Assembly: GCF_900114245.1 (NCBI RefSeq) | Contig: NZ_FOSK01000008.1 | Span: forward strand, 62,001-126,000 | DNA length: 64,000 bases | From: Pseudovibrio ascidiaceicola | GTDB taxonomy: Bacteria; Pseudomonadota; Alphaproteobacteria; Rhizobiales; Stappiaceae | Reading direction: 5' to 3' | In this document: in pieces, positions 8,417-18,156 of the stretch | How positions within the stretch are numbered: the first letter of the stretch is position 1 | Layout: each line of letters begins with the position of its first letter | Translations under genes and position numbers: made by a program | Notes under the pieces: model-generated | What the model was told of the DNA's origin: nothing | The model's database searches: none | What the model saw: the letters and a program-made list of their open reading frames with translations, nothing else

Positions 8417-9562
8417 TTGTCTGGTCACAAAGCATTAGATGCAAACGAACGAGTTGAGCACGAACGCTTTATGGCGGCCGCGCTCAGCTATGGCATTCGT
8501 GCAAAGGGCCGGACGTGGCCCAACCCTCCGGTTGGAGCAATCCTGACAAAAGATTTTGGTGATGGTCCTGTGATTGTGGGGCAGGGTGCAACTCTGCCTC
8601 CCGGTGGCTCTCACGCTGAAGTGCTGGCCATCAAAGATGCCGGTGAGCACGCACAGGGGGCAACAGCCTATGTGACGCTTGAGCCATGTGCTCATTATGG
8701 CCGCACCGGTCCGTGTGCGCGGGCGCTTGTGGCTGCTGGCGTGAAGCGTGTTGTTTATGGCACCGCTGATCCTAATCCTGCCGTTGCTGGGCGCGGCAAA
8801 AAGATCCTTGAAGAGGGCGGTGTTGAAGTCCTTATCGGTATTTTGGAAAAGGAGTGCCGACAGGCTGTTCGCGGCCATATCTCCCGTATTCTTAATGAGC
8901 GTCCTTTTGTTCAGCTCAAAATGGCTGTGTCGAAAGATGGCTATATTGGCAAGCGTGGAGCCGGGCAGGTGGCGATTTCCAGCCCGTTGTCTCGTCAGCT
9001 TGTGCATGCGATGCGAGCGCAGATGGATGCCATTGTTGTGGGCATCGGCACGGTTTTGGAAGACGACCCTGAGCTTTCCGTCCGCTTGCCGGGCATGGCG
9101 CATCGCTCACCGCAGCCGGTGGTGTTTGATAGTCAGGCCCGCATTCCGCTTTCCTCCAAACTGGTGCAAAACGCAGAGATCAATTCCCTGTGGGTCGTGA
9201 TTGGTGAACATGCGCCAGATCATCGCGTCAGTGCGCTTGAGCGGGAAGGTGTGACAGTTATCGTCAATGACTGCCTCAGAAATGGCAAGGTATGTCTTGA
9301 TAAGGCTCTGGATGCGCTTTACATGCATGGTCTCTCCCAGATTATGGTTGAGGGCGGCGCAGAGCTTGCGCACGGCCTGCTTCAGCAAGATCTGGTGGAT
9401 GAGCTTTTGATTTTCCAGGGAGCCAGCCTGATTGGTTCTGATGGTATTCAGCCTTTCGGATTTGAAGGGCTGGAGAGTTTGCAAGACGGTTATAACAAGC
9501 AGATGCTGCGCCATGTGGGCGAAGATCTGTTGTGGCGGTATACGCCAAAAGAGAGGTTCTAG
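8417..9562 (+). CDS. ribD: Bifunctional riboflavin biosynthesis deaminase/reductase
   Basis: 381 residues with two domains. The N-terminal cytidine-deaminase fold removes the amino group from the pyrimidine intermediate; zinc ligands and catalytic Glu are seen in GGSHAEVLA (His66, Glu68) and EPCAHYGRTGPCAR (Cys91, Cys100). The C-terminal DHFR-like reductase uses NADPH to reduce the ribosyl side chain. The TTG start at 8417 follows CAGGGGGA; the next in-frame ATG at 8471 would cut the first helix. The stop codon abuts the ribE start, so the two are translated as one unit. Confidence 0.95.
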   Translation: MSGHKALDANERVEHERFMAAALSYGIRAKGRTWPNPPVGAILTKDFGDGPVIVGQGATLPPGGSHAEVLAIKDAGEHAQGATAYVTLEPCAHYGRTGPCARALVAAGVKRVVYGTADPNPAVAGRGKKILEEGGVEVLIGILEKECRQAVRGHISRILNERPFVQLKMAVSKDGYIGKRGAGQVAISSPLSRQLVHAMRAQMDAIVVGIGTVLEDDPELSVRLPGMAHRSPQPVVFDSQARIPLSSKLVQNAEINSLWVVIGEHAPDHRVSALEREGVTVIVNDCLRNGKVCLDKALDALYMHGLSQIMVEGGAELAHGLLQQDLVDELLIFQGASLIGSDGIQPFGFEGLESLQDGYNKQMLRHVGEDLLWRYTPKERF

Positions 9563-10186
9563 GTGTTTACGGGCATCGTTAGTGACGTTGGAACAATCCT
9601 TGAGCTGGAGCAGATTGCTGCAGGTCAGCGGACGAAAATTGGTACTGTTTACGATCCTGACGGGATCGATATTGGTGCTTCCATTGCCTGTTCCGGCGTT
9701 TGCCACACTGTTGTCGCGAAAGGTCGTGATGGCGAGCAGAACTGGTTTACCGTTGAATCGGCTGCCGAAACGCTGGCACTGACAACTGTTGCTGACTGGA
9801 AAGTGGGCAAGCGGGTTAATCTGGAGCGTTCCCTTTCCATGGGTGCTGAGCTGGGTGGTCACCTGGTTCTGGGCCATGTGGATGGCAAGGCGACCATTGT
9901 TGAGCGGACCGAACACCCTGAAAGCGTTTATCTGAAATTTGAGTGTGCACCTGAGTTTGCACGGTTCATCCCGAAGAAGGGATCCGTAGGGCTGGATGGC
10001 ACCTCTTTGACGGTGAACGAGGCTGAAGGAAATACGTTTTCTGTCTTCCTTATTCCGCACACTCTTGACGTGACCACATGGTCCGACAGGGCGCAGGGGG
10101 ATGAGGTAAACTTGGAAGTTGACATGATGGCACGGTACGTTGCGCGTCTTGCTGAGTTTCCAAGCCTTGCAGAAATCGCAAAATAG
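9563..10186 (+). CDS. ribE: Riboflavin synthase alpha subunit
   Basis: 207-residue enzyme that dismutates two 6,7-dimethyl-8-ribityllumazine molecules to riboflavin. It starts MFTGIVSDVGT, the family hallmark, and contains two lumazine-binding barrel repeats (about 1-97 and 98-195; SIACSGVCHTVV in the first, GSVGLDGTSLTVN in the second). In the first repeat the usual NGVCLTV is SGVCHTV, a mild change. GTG start directly follows the ribD stop; GAGAGG within the end of ribD serves as ribosome site. It also is called ribC in some rhizobia. Confidence 0.95.
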   Translation: MFTGIVSDVGTILELEQIAAGQRTKIGTVYDPDGIDIGASIACSGVCHTVVAKGRDGEQNWFTVESAAETLALTTVADWKVGKRVNLERSLSMGAELGGHLVLGHVDGKATIVERTEHPESVYLKFECAPEFARFIPKKGSVGLDGTSLTVNEAEGNTFSVFLIPHTLDVTTWSDRAQGDEVNLEVDMMARYVARLAEFPSLAEIAK

Positions 10187-10260
10187 CCTTATAGCCGAAA
10201 ACTTCCGCAGGAAATAACTGGACATTTCGCTTGGGGCGTGGTTCCTGAGCGCACATACGT

Positions 10261-10277
10261 GGGTACTGTCCGTACCC
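10261..10277. repeat. Hairpin in the ribE-ribH gap
   Basis: GGGTAC and GTACCC flank TGTCC in the 156-base gap between ribE and ribH. No T-run follows. It may be an RNA-processing or stabilising hairpin within the riboflavin transcript; function not known. Confidence 0.35.
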
Positions 10278-10342
10278 GTAGCCTTAACCCATCTTTGCTG
10301 ATTGCTCAGTGAAAATATGAGGTTGGCATTAGGAGAAATTAA

Positions 10343-10792
10343 ATGAGCGCCGTTCCGCACATTCTTGTTATTGAAGCACGGTTTTACGAAGATCTGGCTG
10401 ATGCCCTTTATGAAGGTGCTTCAGATGTGCTGGACCGTGAAGGAGCGAAAATCTCTCGACTGGCTGTGCCAGGTGTGCTCGAAATTCCTGCTGCGCTTTC
10501 CATGGCGTTAACCGCAATGGAAAATGGCGACGCAGATTATGACGGTTTTGTATTGCTCGGTGTTGTAATTCGCGGTGAAACAACCCATTACGACATCGTT
10601 TCTAACGAGTCGGCTCGTGCGATCATGGATCTTTCTGTGGATGCAAACGTTGCAGTTGGTAACGGTATCCAGACAGTTGAGAATGATGATCAGGCATGGG
10701 CGCGCGCAAGCGTTTCTAAGAAGAACAAGGGCGGCGGTGCTGCTGAAGCTTGTCTTGCTATGATTGACGTGCGCGACCGGTTCGGTGTGTAA
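10343..10792 (+). CDS. ribH: 6,7-dimethyl-8-ribityllumazine synthase
   Basis: 149 residues; joins 5-amino-6-ribitylaminouracil to 3,4-dihydroxy-2-butanone 4-phosphate in the step before riboflavin synthase. Family segments seen are [30 protein letters not shown] (with the catalytic His region) and [20 protein letters not shown]. The start ATG at 10343 has TAGGAGAA upstream. Nine bases separate it from nusB, so ribH and nusB are almost certainly cotranscribed. Confidence 0.97.
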   Translation: MSAVPHILVIEARFYEDLADALYEGASDVLDREGAKISRLAVPGVLEIPAALSMALTAMENGDADYDGFVLLGVVIRGETTHYDIVSNESARAIMDLSVDANVAVGNGIQTVENDDQAWARASVSKKNKGGGAAEACLAMIDVRDRFGV

Positions 10793-10800
10793 GGTTTAGG

Positions 10801-11292
10801 ATGACAACGGAAAACAACAAGAAAAACGCCGAAGTGAAACCTGCGAATAAGCGTGGGGTTGCTCGACTAGCTGCGGTTCAGGCTGTGTATCAGATGGAGA
10901 TCACTGGTGCGCGATTGAACGACGTGCTGAATGAGTATGAAGCTTACCGGCTTGGCCAGGAAGTGGATGGCGATCAGTACCGTGATGCGGATCCGGCATG
11001 GTTCCGTGATCTGGTGCAGGCGGTGTTTGAAGATCAGCTGCGGATTGACCCTCGCATTCACACAGCGCTTTCTGAAGATTGGCCGCTGAAGCGTATCGAC
11101 ACCACTTTGCGTGCGATCCTTCGTGTTGGTTGTGCTGAGTTTTTGCGTAAAAAAGACGTTCCGGCCCGCGTTATTATCAATGAATACATTGATGTGACGA
11201 AGTCCTTCTATGATGGAGATGAGGCGCGTCTGGTCAACGGTATCATGAACCGTCTGGCTCGCGAGCTGCGTCAGTCTGAATTTGAAGACTAA
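10801..11292 (+). CDS. nusB: Transcription antitermination factor NusB
   Basis: 163-residue all-helical RNA-binding protein of the rRNA antitermination complex, partner of NusE (S10). Recognisable segments are [14 protein letters not shown] near the N-terminus and [34 protein letters not shown] at the C-terminus. It carries a charged, poorly conserved N-terminal tail (residues 1-18). ribH-nusB-thiL are spaced 8 and 3 bases, indicating one operon. Confidence 0.96.
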   Translation: MTTENNKKNAEVKPANKRGVARLAAVQAVYQMEITGARLNDVLNEYEAYRLGQEVDGDQYRDADPAWFRDLVQAVFEDQLRIDPRIHTALSEDWPLKRIDTTLRAILRVGCAEFLRKKDVPARVIINEYIDVTKSFYDGDEARLVNGIMNRLARELRQSEFED

Positions 11293-11295
11293 AAA

Positions 11296-12315
11296 ATGAG
11301 CGAGAGAGCTGCCAGTTCCAGACCGGGAGAGTTCTCGCTTATAGAGCGCTATTTTGCGCCGCTCGCCACCAGCGCGGGTGCTGTGCATCTGCAAGATGAT
11401 GCTGCTGTATTTGCCCCTGACACCGGATGTGATTTGGTTGTAACCAAAGACATGCTGATGGCAGGGGTTCATTTTTTTGAAAATGACCCTCCCTTTGAAG
11501 TCGCGCAAAAAGCGCTTGGTGTGAATCTTTCGGACCTGGCGGCAAAAGGGGCTGAGCCTAAGGGGTATTTGCTGGGCCTTGGGCTATCCAAAGACATCAG
11601 TGAAGAGTGGGTTGCAGAGTTTTGCCGCGGTTTGAAGCTGGTTCAGGATCAGTTCCAGATTGACCTTCTTGGCGGGGATACGATTTCCTGCCCGCAAGGA
11701 CCGCTGCTTTCCATTACTGCGTTTGGTCAGGTGCCAACGGGGCAAGTGGTTCGGCGCAATGAGGCTGTTGCTGGTGCACTGCTCTATGTGACAGGCACCA
11801 TTGGTGATGCTGCGCTTGGCTTGCAGTTACGTCTTAATGAAGAACTCGCAGATAAGCTTGAGCTCTCTGTTGAACAGCGTGATTTCCTCTTAAACCGTTA
11901 TTTGCTGCCTCAGCCTCGTGTTGGTGCTGCTCAAGCGCTTCGTGATTATGCTGTTGCTGCGATGGATGTGTCTGACGGCTTGGTTGCTGATCTAGGCCAC
12001 ATGTGCCGGACGTCGCAATTACAGGCATCCGTGAAGCTGGAGACTGCTCCTCTGTCTGATGCTGCCTCTGCAATGATTGCAAAGGATGCTGCCTTCCTTG
12101 AAACAGCGATTACGGGAGGGGATGACTACGAGATTCTCGCTGCTGTGATGCCTGAGAACGCGGTGGCTTTTGAAGTGGCACTTCAGGTAGCTGGTTTGCG
12201 CTGTGTTCAGATTGGTGTTTTGGGTGCTGCTGATGTTTCCAAGAAAGAGATTGCTTTGAGCCTGAATGGTGAGACCTATGCGCTTCACGGGGCTGACGGG
12301 TTCAAGCATTTTTGA
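11296..12315 (+). CDS. thiL: Thiamine-monophosphate kinase
   Basis: 339-residue ATP-dependent kinase making thiamine pyrophosphate from thiamine monophosphate, of the PurM/AIR-synthetase fold. Typical pieces are EFSLIERYFAPL, QDDAAVF, LVVTKDMLMAGVHF, LGVNLSDLAAKGAEP, LLGGDT and AMDVSDGLVADLGHM, with GGDDYEIL near the end. ATG 11296 is three bases after the nusB stop. Full length. Confidence 0.95.
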   Translation: MSERAASSRPGEFSLIERYFAPLATSAGAVHLQDDAAVFAPDTGCDLVVTKDMLMAGVHFFENDPPFEVAQKALGVNLSDLAAKGAEPKGYLLGLGLSKDISEEWVAEFCRGLKLVQDQFQIDLLGGDTISCPQGPLLSITAFGQVPTGQVVRRNEAVAGALLYVTGTIGDAALGLQLRLNEELADKLELSVEQRDFLLNRYLLPQPRVGAAQALRDYAVAAMDVSDGLVADLGHMCRTSQLQASVKLETAPLSDAASAMIAKDAAFLETAITGGDDYEILAAVMPENAVAFEVALQVAGLRCVQIGVLGAADVSKKEIALSLNGETYALHGADGFKHF

Positions 12316-12363
12316 CTGAGAGTTCAGCTCTTTTAGGGGCTTTGGTTGCTTTGAGTATTGAAG

Positions 12364-12825
12364 ATGAGAGAACGTCTATCTGCCCGCCTTTTCGTATTTG
12401 ATGAAGATGATCGTATCCTTCTGTTCCGCTATGATTGGACGCGCAGGGATCCCAAAGTTGCCACTCACTGGACTACACCGGGTGGCGCACTTGATGCGGG
12501 TGAAACATTTGAACAAGCAGCGCGACGAGAGCTTCTTGAGGAAGCTGGTGTTGAGGTAAAACTCGGAGAGGATGTTTTCCGTCGATCAGCACAGTTTCAG
12601 ATGGGCTCTGGTGAATGGGTTGAGGCTCATGAACGTTATTACCTCATCCGCACGCAGTGTTTTGAGATTGCATCTGATCTTCTAGATCACCCAACGAGCA
12701 AAATAGCCAAAACCTATCGATGGTGGCCCCTTGATGAACTTCATCAAAGTGACGAAATCATCTATCCTGAACAGCTTGCAGAGGTTGTCACAGGACTTCT
12801 TTCTGGGTCAAAAGAGAAGATTTAG
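12364..12825 (+). CDS. Nudix hydrolase
   Basis: 153-residue pyrophosphohydrolase with a complete Nudix box, GALDAGETFEQAARREL followed by LEEAGV, which binds the metal-pyrophosphate. Substrate is not predictable from sequence; the class includes nucleotide and nucleoside-diphosphate cleaning enzymes. ATG at 12364 is preferred to a TTG six bases earlier. It lies 48 bases after thiL and interrupts the thiL-hppA neighbourhood usual in relatives, so this pair with the next MFS gene may be a later insertion. Confidence 0.88.
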   Translation: MRERLSARLFVFDEDDRILLFRYDWTRRDPKVATHWTTPGGALDAGETFEQAARRELLEEAGVEVKLGEDVFRRSAQFQMGSGEWVEAHERYYLIRTQCFEIASDLLDHPTSKIAKTYRWWPLDELHQSDEIIYPEQLAEVVTGLLSGSKEKI

Positions 12826-12987
12826 AAAACTAAATAATCGACAATAGCTGCCTTGCATGACGTATTCTCATCGAGTTGTGCGTATATCTCCCGAAGTTAC
12901 AGATGATCTGGTGAGCTCTGTGGTTGCTCATTACGTGGAATTGATTAGGCTGTCGGTTCCTTCCTGATTTCTTTGAAAGTTTACATT

Positions 12988-14205
12988 ATGGCAAATACTC
13001 TGGCGGCTCCGTTGATTGATGACGGATTGGCAAAGCGCAATGCGCTGCTTTTGGCGCTTGCCCAGTCGTTTGCTGGTGGTGTTCCTCCTATCATTTTTGC
13101 AACCACATCTATTCTTGCTTCAGTTTTGTTGGTTGACGACAAGTCTCTGGCAACATTGCCTGTTACTGCTTTTGTGCTTGGAACCGCCATCGGGACGTTG
13201 CCTGCTGGCATGATCATGCGCAGTTTTGGACGCCGCGCCGGGCTTGTTGGTGCGCTGCTGTTTGGTGTGCTGTTTGCTTTGGTTGCCGCCTACGCTGCCT
13301 ACCTTGGTAGTTTTACGCTGCTTTGTGTTTCTACTCTCGGCAGTGGTTTTGTGATGGCCTTTACCCAACAGGCGCGTTTTGCTGCTGCTGATACCGCCAG
13401 CCCTGCCTTCAAGCCCAAAGCAATTTCATGGGTTTTGACCGGTGGTATTCTTGCCGGTGTGGTTGGTCCGCAGACCGTAATTCTGACACAGGGCATGTTT
13501 GAGCCCTTCCTTTTTGTCGGAACCTACCTTGCACAAGCGGTCCTGATGCTTATCGGTTTGTTTTTTGTGGCGTTTTTGGAAATACCTTTGCCACCGAAGA
13601 TGGAAAAGCATGAACGTGGACGGCCGCTTTTAGAGATTCTGAAGCAACAAAAGTTCTTTGTGGCTGTTGGTTGTGGAATGATCAGTTACGCGATCATGAA
13701 TCTGATCATGACCTCTGCACCGCTCGCCATGGTTGCTTGCGGGTTGACGAACTCAGATGCGGCTCTTGGCATCCAGTGGCACGTGATTGCCATGTTCGCA
13801 CCTAGTTTTATTACGGGTAGTTTGATCAGTCGATTCGGCCATGGAGCTGTAATTGGCACCGGATTCTTGCTTTATGCGGTGTGCGCGCTGGTTGGCCTTA
13901 CGGGACTAGAGCGTTGGATTTTCTGGAGTTCCCTGATTTTACTTGGTCTTGGCTGGAACTTTTCTTTCGTCGGGGCGTCTGCGTTGCTGACCCAAACTTA
14001 CCGACCAGAAGAACAAAACAGAGTCCAGTCCATAAACGACTTCTTCGTCTTTGGTTTAGTCGCAACTGCCTCGTTTTCCTCAGGGAAATTGTTAAACGTG
14101 TTTGGATGGGAAACTGTCAACCTAATGGTGTTCCCGTTCGTTATCTTATGTCTATTTCTTGTTGTCTCACTGATGTTTACTGAAAAACGGGAAGTTAAAG
14201 TTTGA
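12988..14205 (+). CDS. MFS transporter
   Basis: 405-residue carrier with about twelve hydrophobic segments. The loop between helices 2 and 3 has MIMRSFGRRAGLVGALLFG, a version of the MFS GxxaDrxGRR motif, and the central cytoplasmic loop lies at about residues 200-220. ATG 12988 gives MANTLAAPL; the frame also opens at a TTG five codons earlier. Substrate unknown; neither neighbour indicates it. The 160 bases before it hold no convincing gene, only a 36-codon ORF without a ribosome site. Confidence 0.85.
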   Translation: MANTLAAPLIDDGLAKRNALLLALAQSFAGGVPPIIFATTSILASVLLVDDKSLATLPVTAFVLGTAIGTLPAGMIMRSFGRRAGLVGALLFGVLFALVAAYAAYLGSFTLLCVSTLGSGFVMAFTQQARFAAADTASPAFKPKAISWVLTGGILAGVVGPQTVILTQGMFEPFLFVGTYLAQAVLMLIGLFFVAFLEIPLPPKMEKHERGRPLLEILKQQKFFVAVGCGMISYAIMNLIMTSAPLAMVACGLTNSDAALGIQWHVIAMFAPSFITGSLISRFGHGAVIGTGFLLYAVCALVGLTGLERWIFWSSLILLGLGWNFSFVGASALLTQTYRPEEQNRVQSINDFFVFGLVATASFSSGKLLNVFGWETVNLMVFPFVILCLFLVVSLMFTEKREVKV

Positions 14206-14279
14206 ATAATTCCAAATAGTTTCTCTCCTTTCAACATACGTGTTTCCTTCCACTACCACGCAAAAGCAACTTGACGGAT

Positions 14280-14302
14280 AGTGACAGGTATATACCGTCA
14301 CT
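14280..14302. promoter_or_regulatory. Palindromic site upstream of hppA
   Basis: AGTGAC and GTCACT arms enclose the self-complementary core GGTATATACC, off-centre by one base. It lies 84 bases before the hppA start and just after a TTGACG. The arrangement looks like an operator or operator-promoter overlap; no regulator is named by the sequence. Confidence 0.45.
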
Positions 14303-14385
14303 GTGTTCGTTAATTTACACAATTGCAGTGCGGATTTTGCTACGAACACACACATAAGTAGCAGGGTACCCTTAGGGGAGGAAAT

Positions 14386-16515
14386 ATGACTGAACTTATC
14401 GTTACCATTGCGTGCGGTTTGCTCTCTGTCGTTTACGGCATCTGGGCAATTCGCAGCGTGATGGCTGCTGACACCGGGTCTGCGAAAATGCAGGAAATCG
14501 CTGGTGCCATTCAAGAGGGTGCGCAAGCATACCTCACTCGTCAGTACACCAGTGTTGCAATTGTTGGCGTGGTTATCTTCGCCATCGTCGCTTACTTGCT
14601 GTCTATCACCGTAGCTATTGGATTTGTTATCGGTGCCGTTCTTTCCGGTGCCGCAGGATTTATTGGAATGCTCGTCTCCGTACGGGCAAACGTTCGCACT
14701 GCACAAGCTGCAAGCCAGAGCCTTGGGGCAGGGCTCTCAATTGCATTCCGTTCCGGTGCTATCACCGGAATGTTCGTTGCCGGTCTCGCTCTTCTGGGCG
14801 TTGCCGTTTACTATCTGATCCTCACCGGACCTATGGGCATTGAGCCAACATCACGTACTGTGATTGATGCGCTTGTGGCTCTTGGCTTTGGTGCTTCTCT
14901 GATTTCCATCTTCGCCCGTCTTGGCGGCGGCATCTTTACAAAAGGTGCTGATGTTGGCGGTGACCTTGTTGGTAAGGTTGAGGCTGGTATTCCTGAGGAT
15001 GATCCACGTAACCCGGCAACAATCGCAGATAACGTTGGCGACAACGTTGGTGATTGTGCAGGTATGGCCGCTGATTTGTTTGAGACCTACGCCGTGACGC
15101 TTGTTGCGACGATGGTTCTTGCAGCGATCTACTTTGCCGGTACAGCTAACTTGCAGTCTGCAATGCTGTATCCAATGCTGATCTGTGGTGTTTGCTCTGT
15201 GGCATCCATCATTGGAACGTTCTTCGTGCGTCTTGGCGCATCCAACTCGATTATGGGTGCGCTTTACAAAGGCTTCATCGCCACGGCGATCATTTCGCTA
15301 ATCATTCTGTATCCGCTGACCTATTGGGTCTTCGGTGGTATGGACACAGTGCTGACCATGAGCAATGGCGTTAGCTTTACGCCGCTGGATCTGTTCTTCT
15401 GTGGTGTCTCCGGTCTTGTGGTGACAGGTCTGATCATCTGGATCACGGAATATTACACCGGTACCAACTTCCGTCCTGTGCAGGCGATTGCCCGGGCATC
15501 TGAAACGGGTCACGGTACCAACGTTATTCAGGGTCTTGCGGTTTCCATGGAATCCACTGCGCTTCCTGCGTTGGTGATCATCGCTGGCATTATCGTGACG
15601 TATCAGCTTGCTGGTCTGTTCGGTATTGCCATTGCAGTGACAACGATGCTGGCGCTGGCTGGTATGGTTGTGGCGCTTGATGCGTTTGGTCCAGTCACGG
15701 ACAACGCTGGTGGTATTGCTGAAATGGCAGAACTGCCTGCGGAAGTGCGCGACACGACTGATGCGCTGGATGCTGTTGGCAACACCACAAAGGCTGTGAC
15801 CAAAGGCTACGCGATTGGGTCTGCCGGTCTTGGTGCTTTGGTGCTGTTTACGGCCTATACGGAGGATCTGAAGTTCTTCGTGGCGAACTCTGAGCAGTTC
15901 CCTTACTTCAAGGGAATGACTGAGGCGTCCATCGACTTCTCCTTGTCCAACCCGTTTGTGGTTGTTGGCCTGTTCTTTGGTGGCCTGCTACCATTCCTGT
16001 TTGGCGGTATGGCCATGACAGCGGTTGGCCGTGCAGCGGGTGCTGTGGTTGAAGAAGTTCGGCGTCAGTTTAAAGAGCAGCCAGGCATTATGAAGGGTGA
16101 AGTTCGTCCTGATTATGGCCGTGCAGTTGATATGCTGACCAAGGCTGCAATCAAGGAAATGATCATTCCGAGCATGCTGCCTGTACTGTCTCCAATCGTC
16201 ATTTACTTCCTGATTGAAGCGATTGCTGGCAAAGCAAATGCCTTCGCATCTCTGGGCGCTATGCTGCTTGGTGTGATTGTGACTGGGCTGTTTGTTGCGC
16301 TTTCCATGACCGCTGGTGGCGGTGCATGGGACAACGCCAAGAAGTACATTGAAGATGGGCATTACGGTGGTAAGGGCTCTGAGGCTCATAAAGCTGCGGT
16401 GACAGGTGATACGGTTGGTGATCCTTACAAGGACACTGCTGGTCCAGCTGTGAACCCGATGATCAAGATCACAAACATTGTGGCTCTTCTGCTTCTGGCA
16501 GTACTGGCGCACTAG
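14386..16515 (+). CDS. hppA: Membrane-bound proton-translocating pyrophosphatase
   Basis: 709-residue polytopic inner-membrane protein (15-16 helices) that couples pyrophosphate hydrolysis to proton export. Substrate-binding motifs seen are [39 protein letters not shown] and, near the C-terminus, [12 protein letters not shown] and [15 protein letters not shown]. Lys469 in GNTTKA marks the potassium-independent subclass (potassium-dependent members have Ala there). GGGGAGG lies six bases before ATG 14386. It can save energy by using pyrophosphate made in biosynthesis. Confidence 0.97.
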   Translation: MTELIVTIACGLLSVVYGIWAIRSVMAADTGSAKMQEIAGAIQEGAQAYLTRQYTSVAIVGVVIFAIVAYLLSITVAIGFVIGAVLSGAAGFIGMLVSVRANVRTAQAASQSLGAGLSIAFRSGAITGMFVAGLALLGVAVYYLILTGPMGIEPTSRTVIDALVALGFGASLISIFARLGGGIFTKGADVGGDLVGKVEAGIPEDDPRNPATIADNVGDNVGDCAGMAADLFETYAVTLVATMVLAAIYFAGTANLQSAMLYPMLICGVCSVASIIGTFFVRLGASNSIMGALYKGFIATAIISLIILYPLTYWVFGGMDTVLTMSNGVSFTPLDLFFCGVSGLVVTGLIIWITEYYTGTNFRPVQAIARASETGHGTNVIQGLAVSMESTALPALVIIAGIIVTYQLAGLFGIAIAVTTMLALAGMVVALDAFGPVTDNAGGIAEMAELPAEVRDTTDALDAVGNTTKAVTKGYAIGSAGLGALVLFTAYTEDLKFFVANSEQFPYFKGMTEASIDFSLSNPFVVVGLFFGGLLPFLFGGMAMTAVGRAAGAVVEEVRRQFKEQPGIMKGEVRPDYGRAVDMLTKAAIKEMIIPSMLPVLSPIVIYFLIEAIAGKANAFASLGAMLLGVIVTGLFVALSMTAGGGAWDNAKKYIEDGHYGGKGSEAHKAAVTGDTVGDPYKDTAGPAVNPMIKITNIVALLLLAVLAH

Positions 16516-16539
16516 TTTGCTCTGACCTGATTTGAGACT

Positions 16540-16574
16540 AAAAAGCCCGGTCTGGGAGATGGCTGGGCTTTTTG
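16540..16574 (+). terminator. Intrinsic terminator after hppA
   Basis: AAAAAGCCC and GGGCTTTTT form a stem, 25 bases after the stop codon. The symmetric A/T tails suggest it can also stop the minus-strand porin transcript that ends at 16607. Confidence 0.82.
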
Positions 16575-16606
16575 CTGTTCTGGTGTTGGAGCGCTTTGGC
16601 GAAGAC

Positions 16607-17887
16607 CTAGAATTTCACCGAGAACTCGGTGCCAAAGACCCAGGCGTCCGGGATGTCGTCGTTTCCAGCAGGATTGACCACGTATTGAAAATCCAGAGTG
16701 AGGTAGGACCAGTCTGCAAACTGGTAGCGGTGGGTGGCCTCGAAGACGAGTTCATAAGACTGGCCTTGTAGGTGATCGCTGTAAAAGCCAAGGATGAAGG
16801 CTCCTGCTGTGACGTCATTGTCTCTGTTGGGGAGCAAGCCTTGATAGAATAAACCGCCGCTAACACCGAAGGGTTGGGTGTTGATGGCTTGTTGTGGTGC
16901 GATTGTAACAAGGCCCCAAAGGCTCAGACCTTGCAGGTCCTTTTCCTGATAGATCATCTGCCGTGCGATGGCATAGGCGCCCCAGTTGCCTTCGCGCGTT
17001 TCTGTTGTGGTGCCTAGCACGTCAACTCTACTGGTGTTGTAGAAGGCGCCGATTTGATAATGGCCGGGGAGATACTTACTTGTGTCATCTTTCCCTGGAT
17101 TTACGCCAACCTGTCCAACCATCAACACGTCGCCTTTTGGCTCAAAGCGGAAGTTGAAGCCGTTCTCGGCGTTGTTCAAGTCATCAACGGAGGCATCATA
17201 GACGCCGAGACCGATATACTGATTGTCAGGGAAGGTGTAGGTGCCTGCCAGACCCCATATATTGAAGGGGTAAGTGGTGAAGGTTGGTTGATTGATGAGC
17301 AGCTGACCGGGGGTGCTGTTCAGTGCGCCGTTGAGGTAGTATGCGAAGGTATCGTCTCTTGCGAAGATGTCTCCTACAGCGAGACGGCCTGCTGAGATGT
17401 AGATCTGATCGTGATATAGCTTTTGCTGCAGGCTTAGGTTGGCGATGGCCAGGATGTCGCTGGAAAAGATCTGGGTAACGCCAAAGTCGTTGCCAATCAC
17501 TTCCTGTGAAAGGCCTTGTCCCAGACCTTGGTACATAATGTAGTGCAGGCTGCTGCCTTTGATGCCGAAGATTTTGTCAAAATCCAGCTTTGCCATGCCT
17601 TCAAGGCGTGCGCCATAGGTGAGGCTCTGGTTTAAGCCGCCGACCGGATTTGCGGCTACGTCCTGCGTATAAAGAACACCAAGATCCAGGCCTTTGTCGG
17701 AGAGGTTGGTGCGAATGCCACCCCAGTCGCGCGTTCTGTTATGCCATTGGGCCCATGCCAATGGCCAGTTGCTATTATCCTGCGCGCGAAGTTCTATGCA
17801 GGGCGCCAGGCTTGCGCTGGCAACCACGATCAACCATAGAACTGACGACCTGCGTTTGAGTGGGGCAGGCATCTTAAGTGCTCGCAA
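16607..17887 (-). CDS. OprB-family carbohydrate-selective porin
   Basis: 426-residue outer-membrane beta-barrel protein with an N-terminal signal peptide (about residues 1-35, ending LRAQ). OprB features include LSDKGLDLGVLYTQDVAANPVGG, repeated amphipathic strands and the C-terminal phenylalanine (EFSVKF) used for barrel assembly. Such porins admit sugars or other small polar solutes. TTG at 17887 is supported by AGGGGA about eight bases upstream; ATG at 17872 lacks one. It stands alone on the minus strand; substrate unknown. Confidence 0.88.
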   Translation of the reverse strand: MRALKMPAPLKRRSSVLWLIVVASASLAPCIELRAQDNSNWPLAWAQWHNRTRDWGGIRTNLSDKGLDLGVLYTQDVAANPVGGLNQSLTYGARLEGMAKLDFDKIFGIKGSSLHYIMYQGLGQGLSQEVIGNDFGVTQIFSSDILAIANLSLQQKLYHDQIYISAGRLAVGDIFARDDTFAYYLNGALNSTPGQLLINQPTFTTYPFNIWGLAGTYTFPDNQYIGLGVYDASVDDLNNAENGFNFRFEPKGDVLMVGQVGVNPGKDDTSKYLPGHYQIGAFYNTSRVDVLGTTTETREGNWGAYAIARQMIYQEKDLQGLSLWGLVTIAPQQAINTQPFGVSGGLFYQGLLPNRDNDVTAGAFILGFYSDHLQGQSYELVFEATHRYQFADWSYLTLDFQYVVNPAGNDDIPDAWVFGTEFSVKF

Positions 17888-18043
17888 AAACTGGTTCCCC
17901 TAGACTAAACTCAGGCAAACAGAGAAACTCTGGATTATGCTGTGCGCACTCTTATCTACGCCGCATGCTCCAACACTTTGATGGAACCCATCCTTTTGCG
18001 AAAAACGCCCGCACCCTTTTAAGGATATGCCCACATCATTCCA

Positions 18044-18064
18044 ACATGCAGCAAGGCTGCATGT
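18044..18064. repeat. Perfect 9-3-9 inverted repeat upstream of the porin gene
   Basis: ACATGCAGC and GCTGCATGT are perfectly complementary around AAG. It sits about 157 bases upstream of the porin start and about 93 bases after the thioesterase stop, with no T-run on either strand. An operator for the porin gene or an RNA hairpin are both possible. Confidence 0.45.
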
Positions 18065-18156
18065 CGTACTCAGATTCACTCAATAGGATGAGTATAGTCT
18101 GTTGTTTTGCCAGCGGCTCCTATCTGATACCTGCTAAGTAAAATTGAGGTGTCTTT

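Noticed and set aside
9107-10360. 417-residue minus frame across ribD-ribE
   Set aside because: Antisense shadow; ribD and ribE are complete in the other direction.
12857-12967. 36-codon ORF between the Nudix and MFS genes
   Set aside because: No ribosome site and no recognisable protein features; likely chance.
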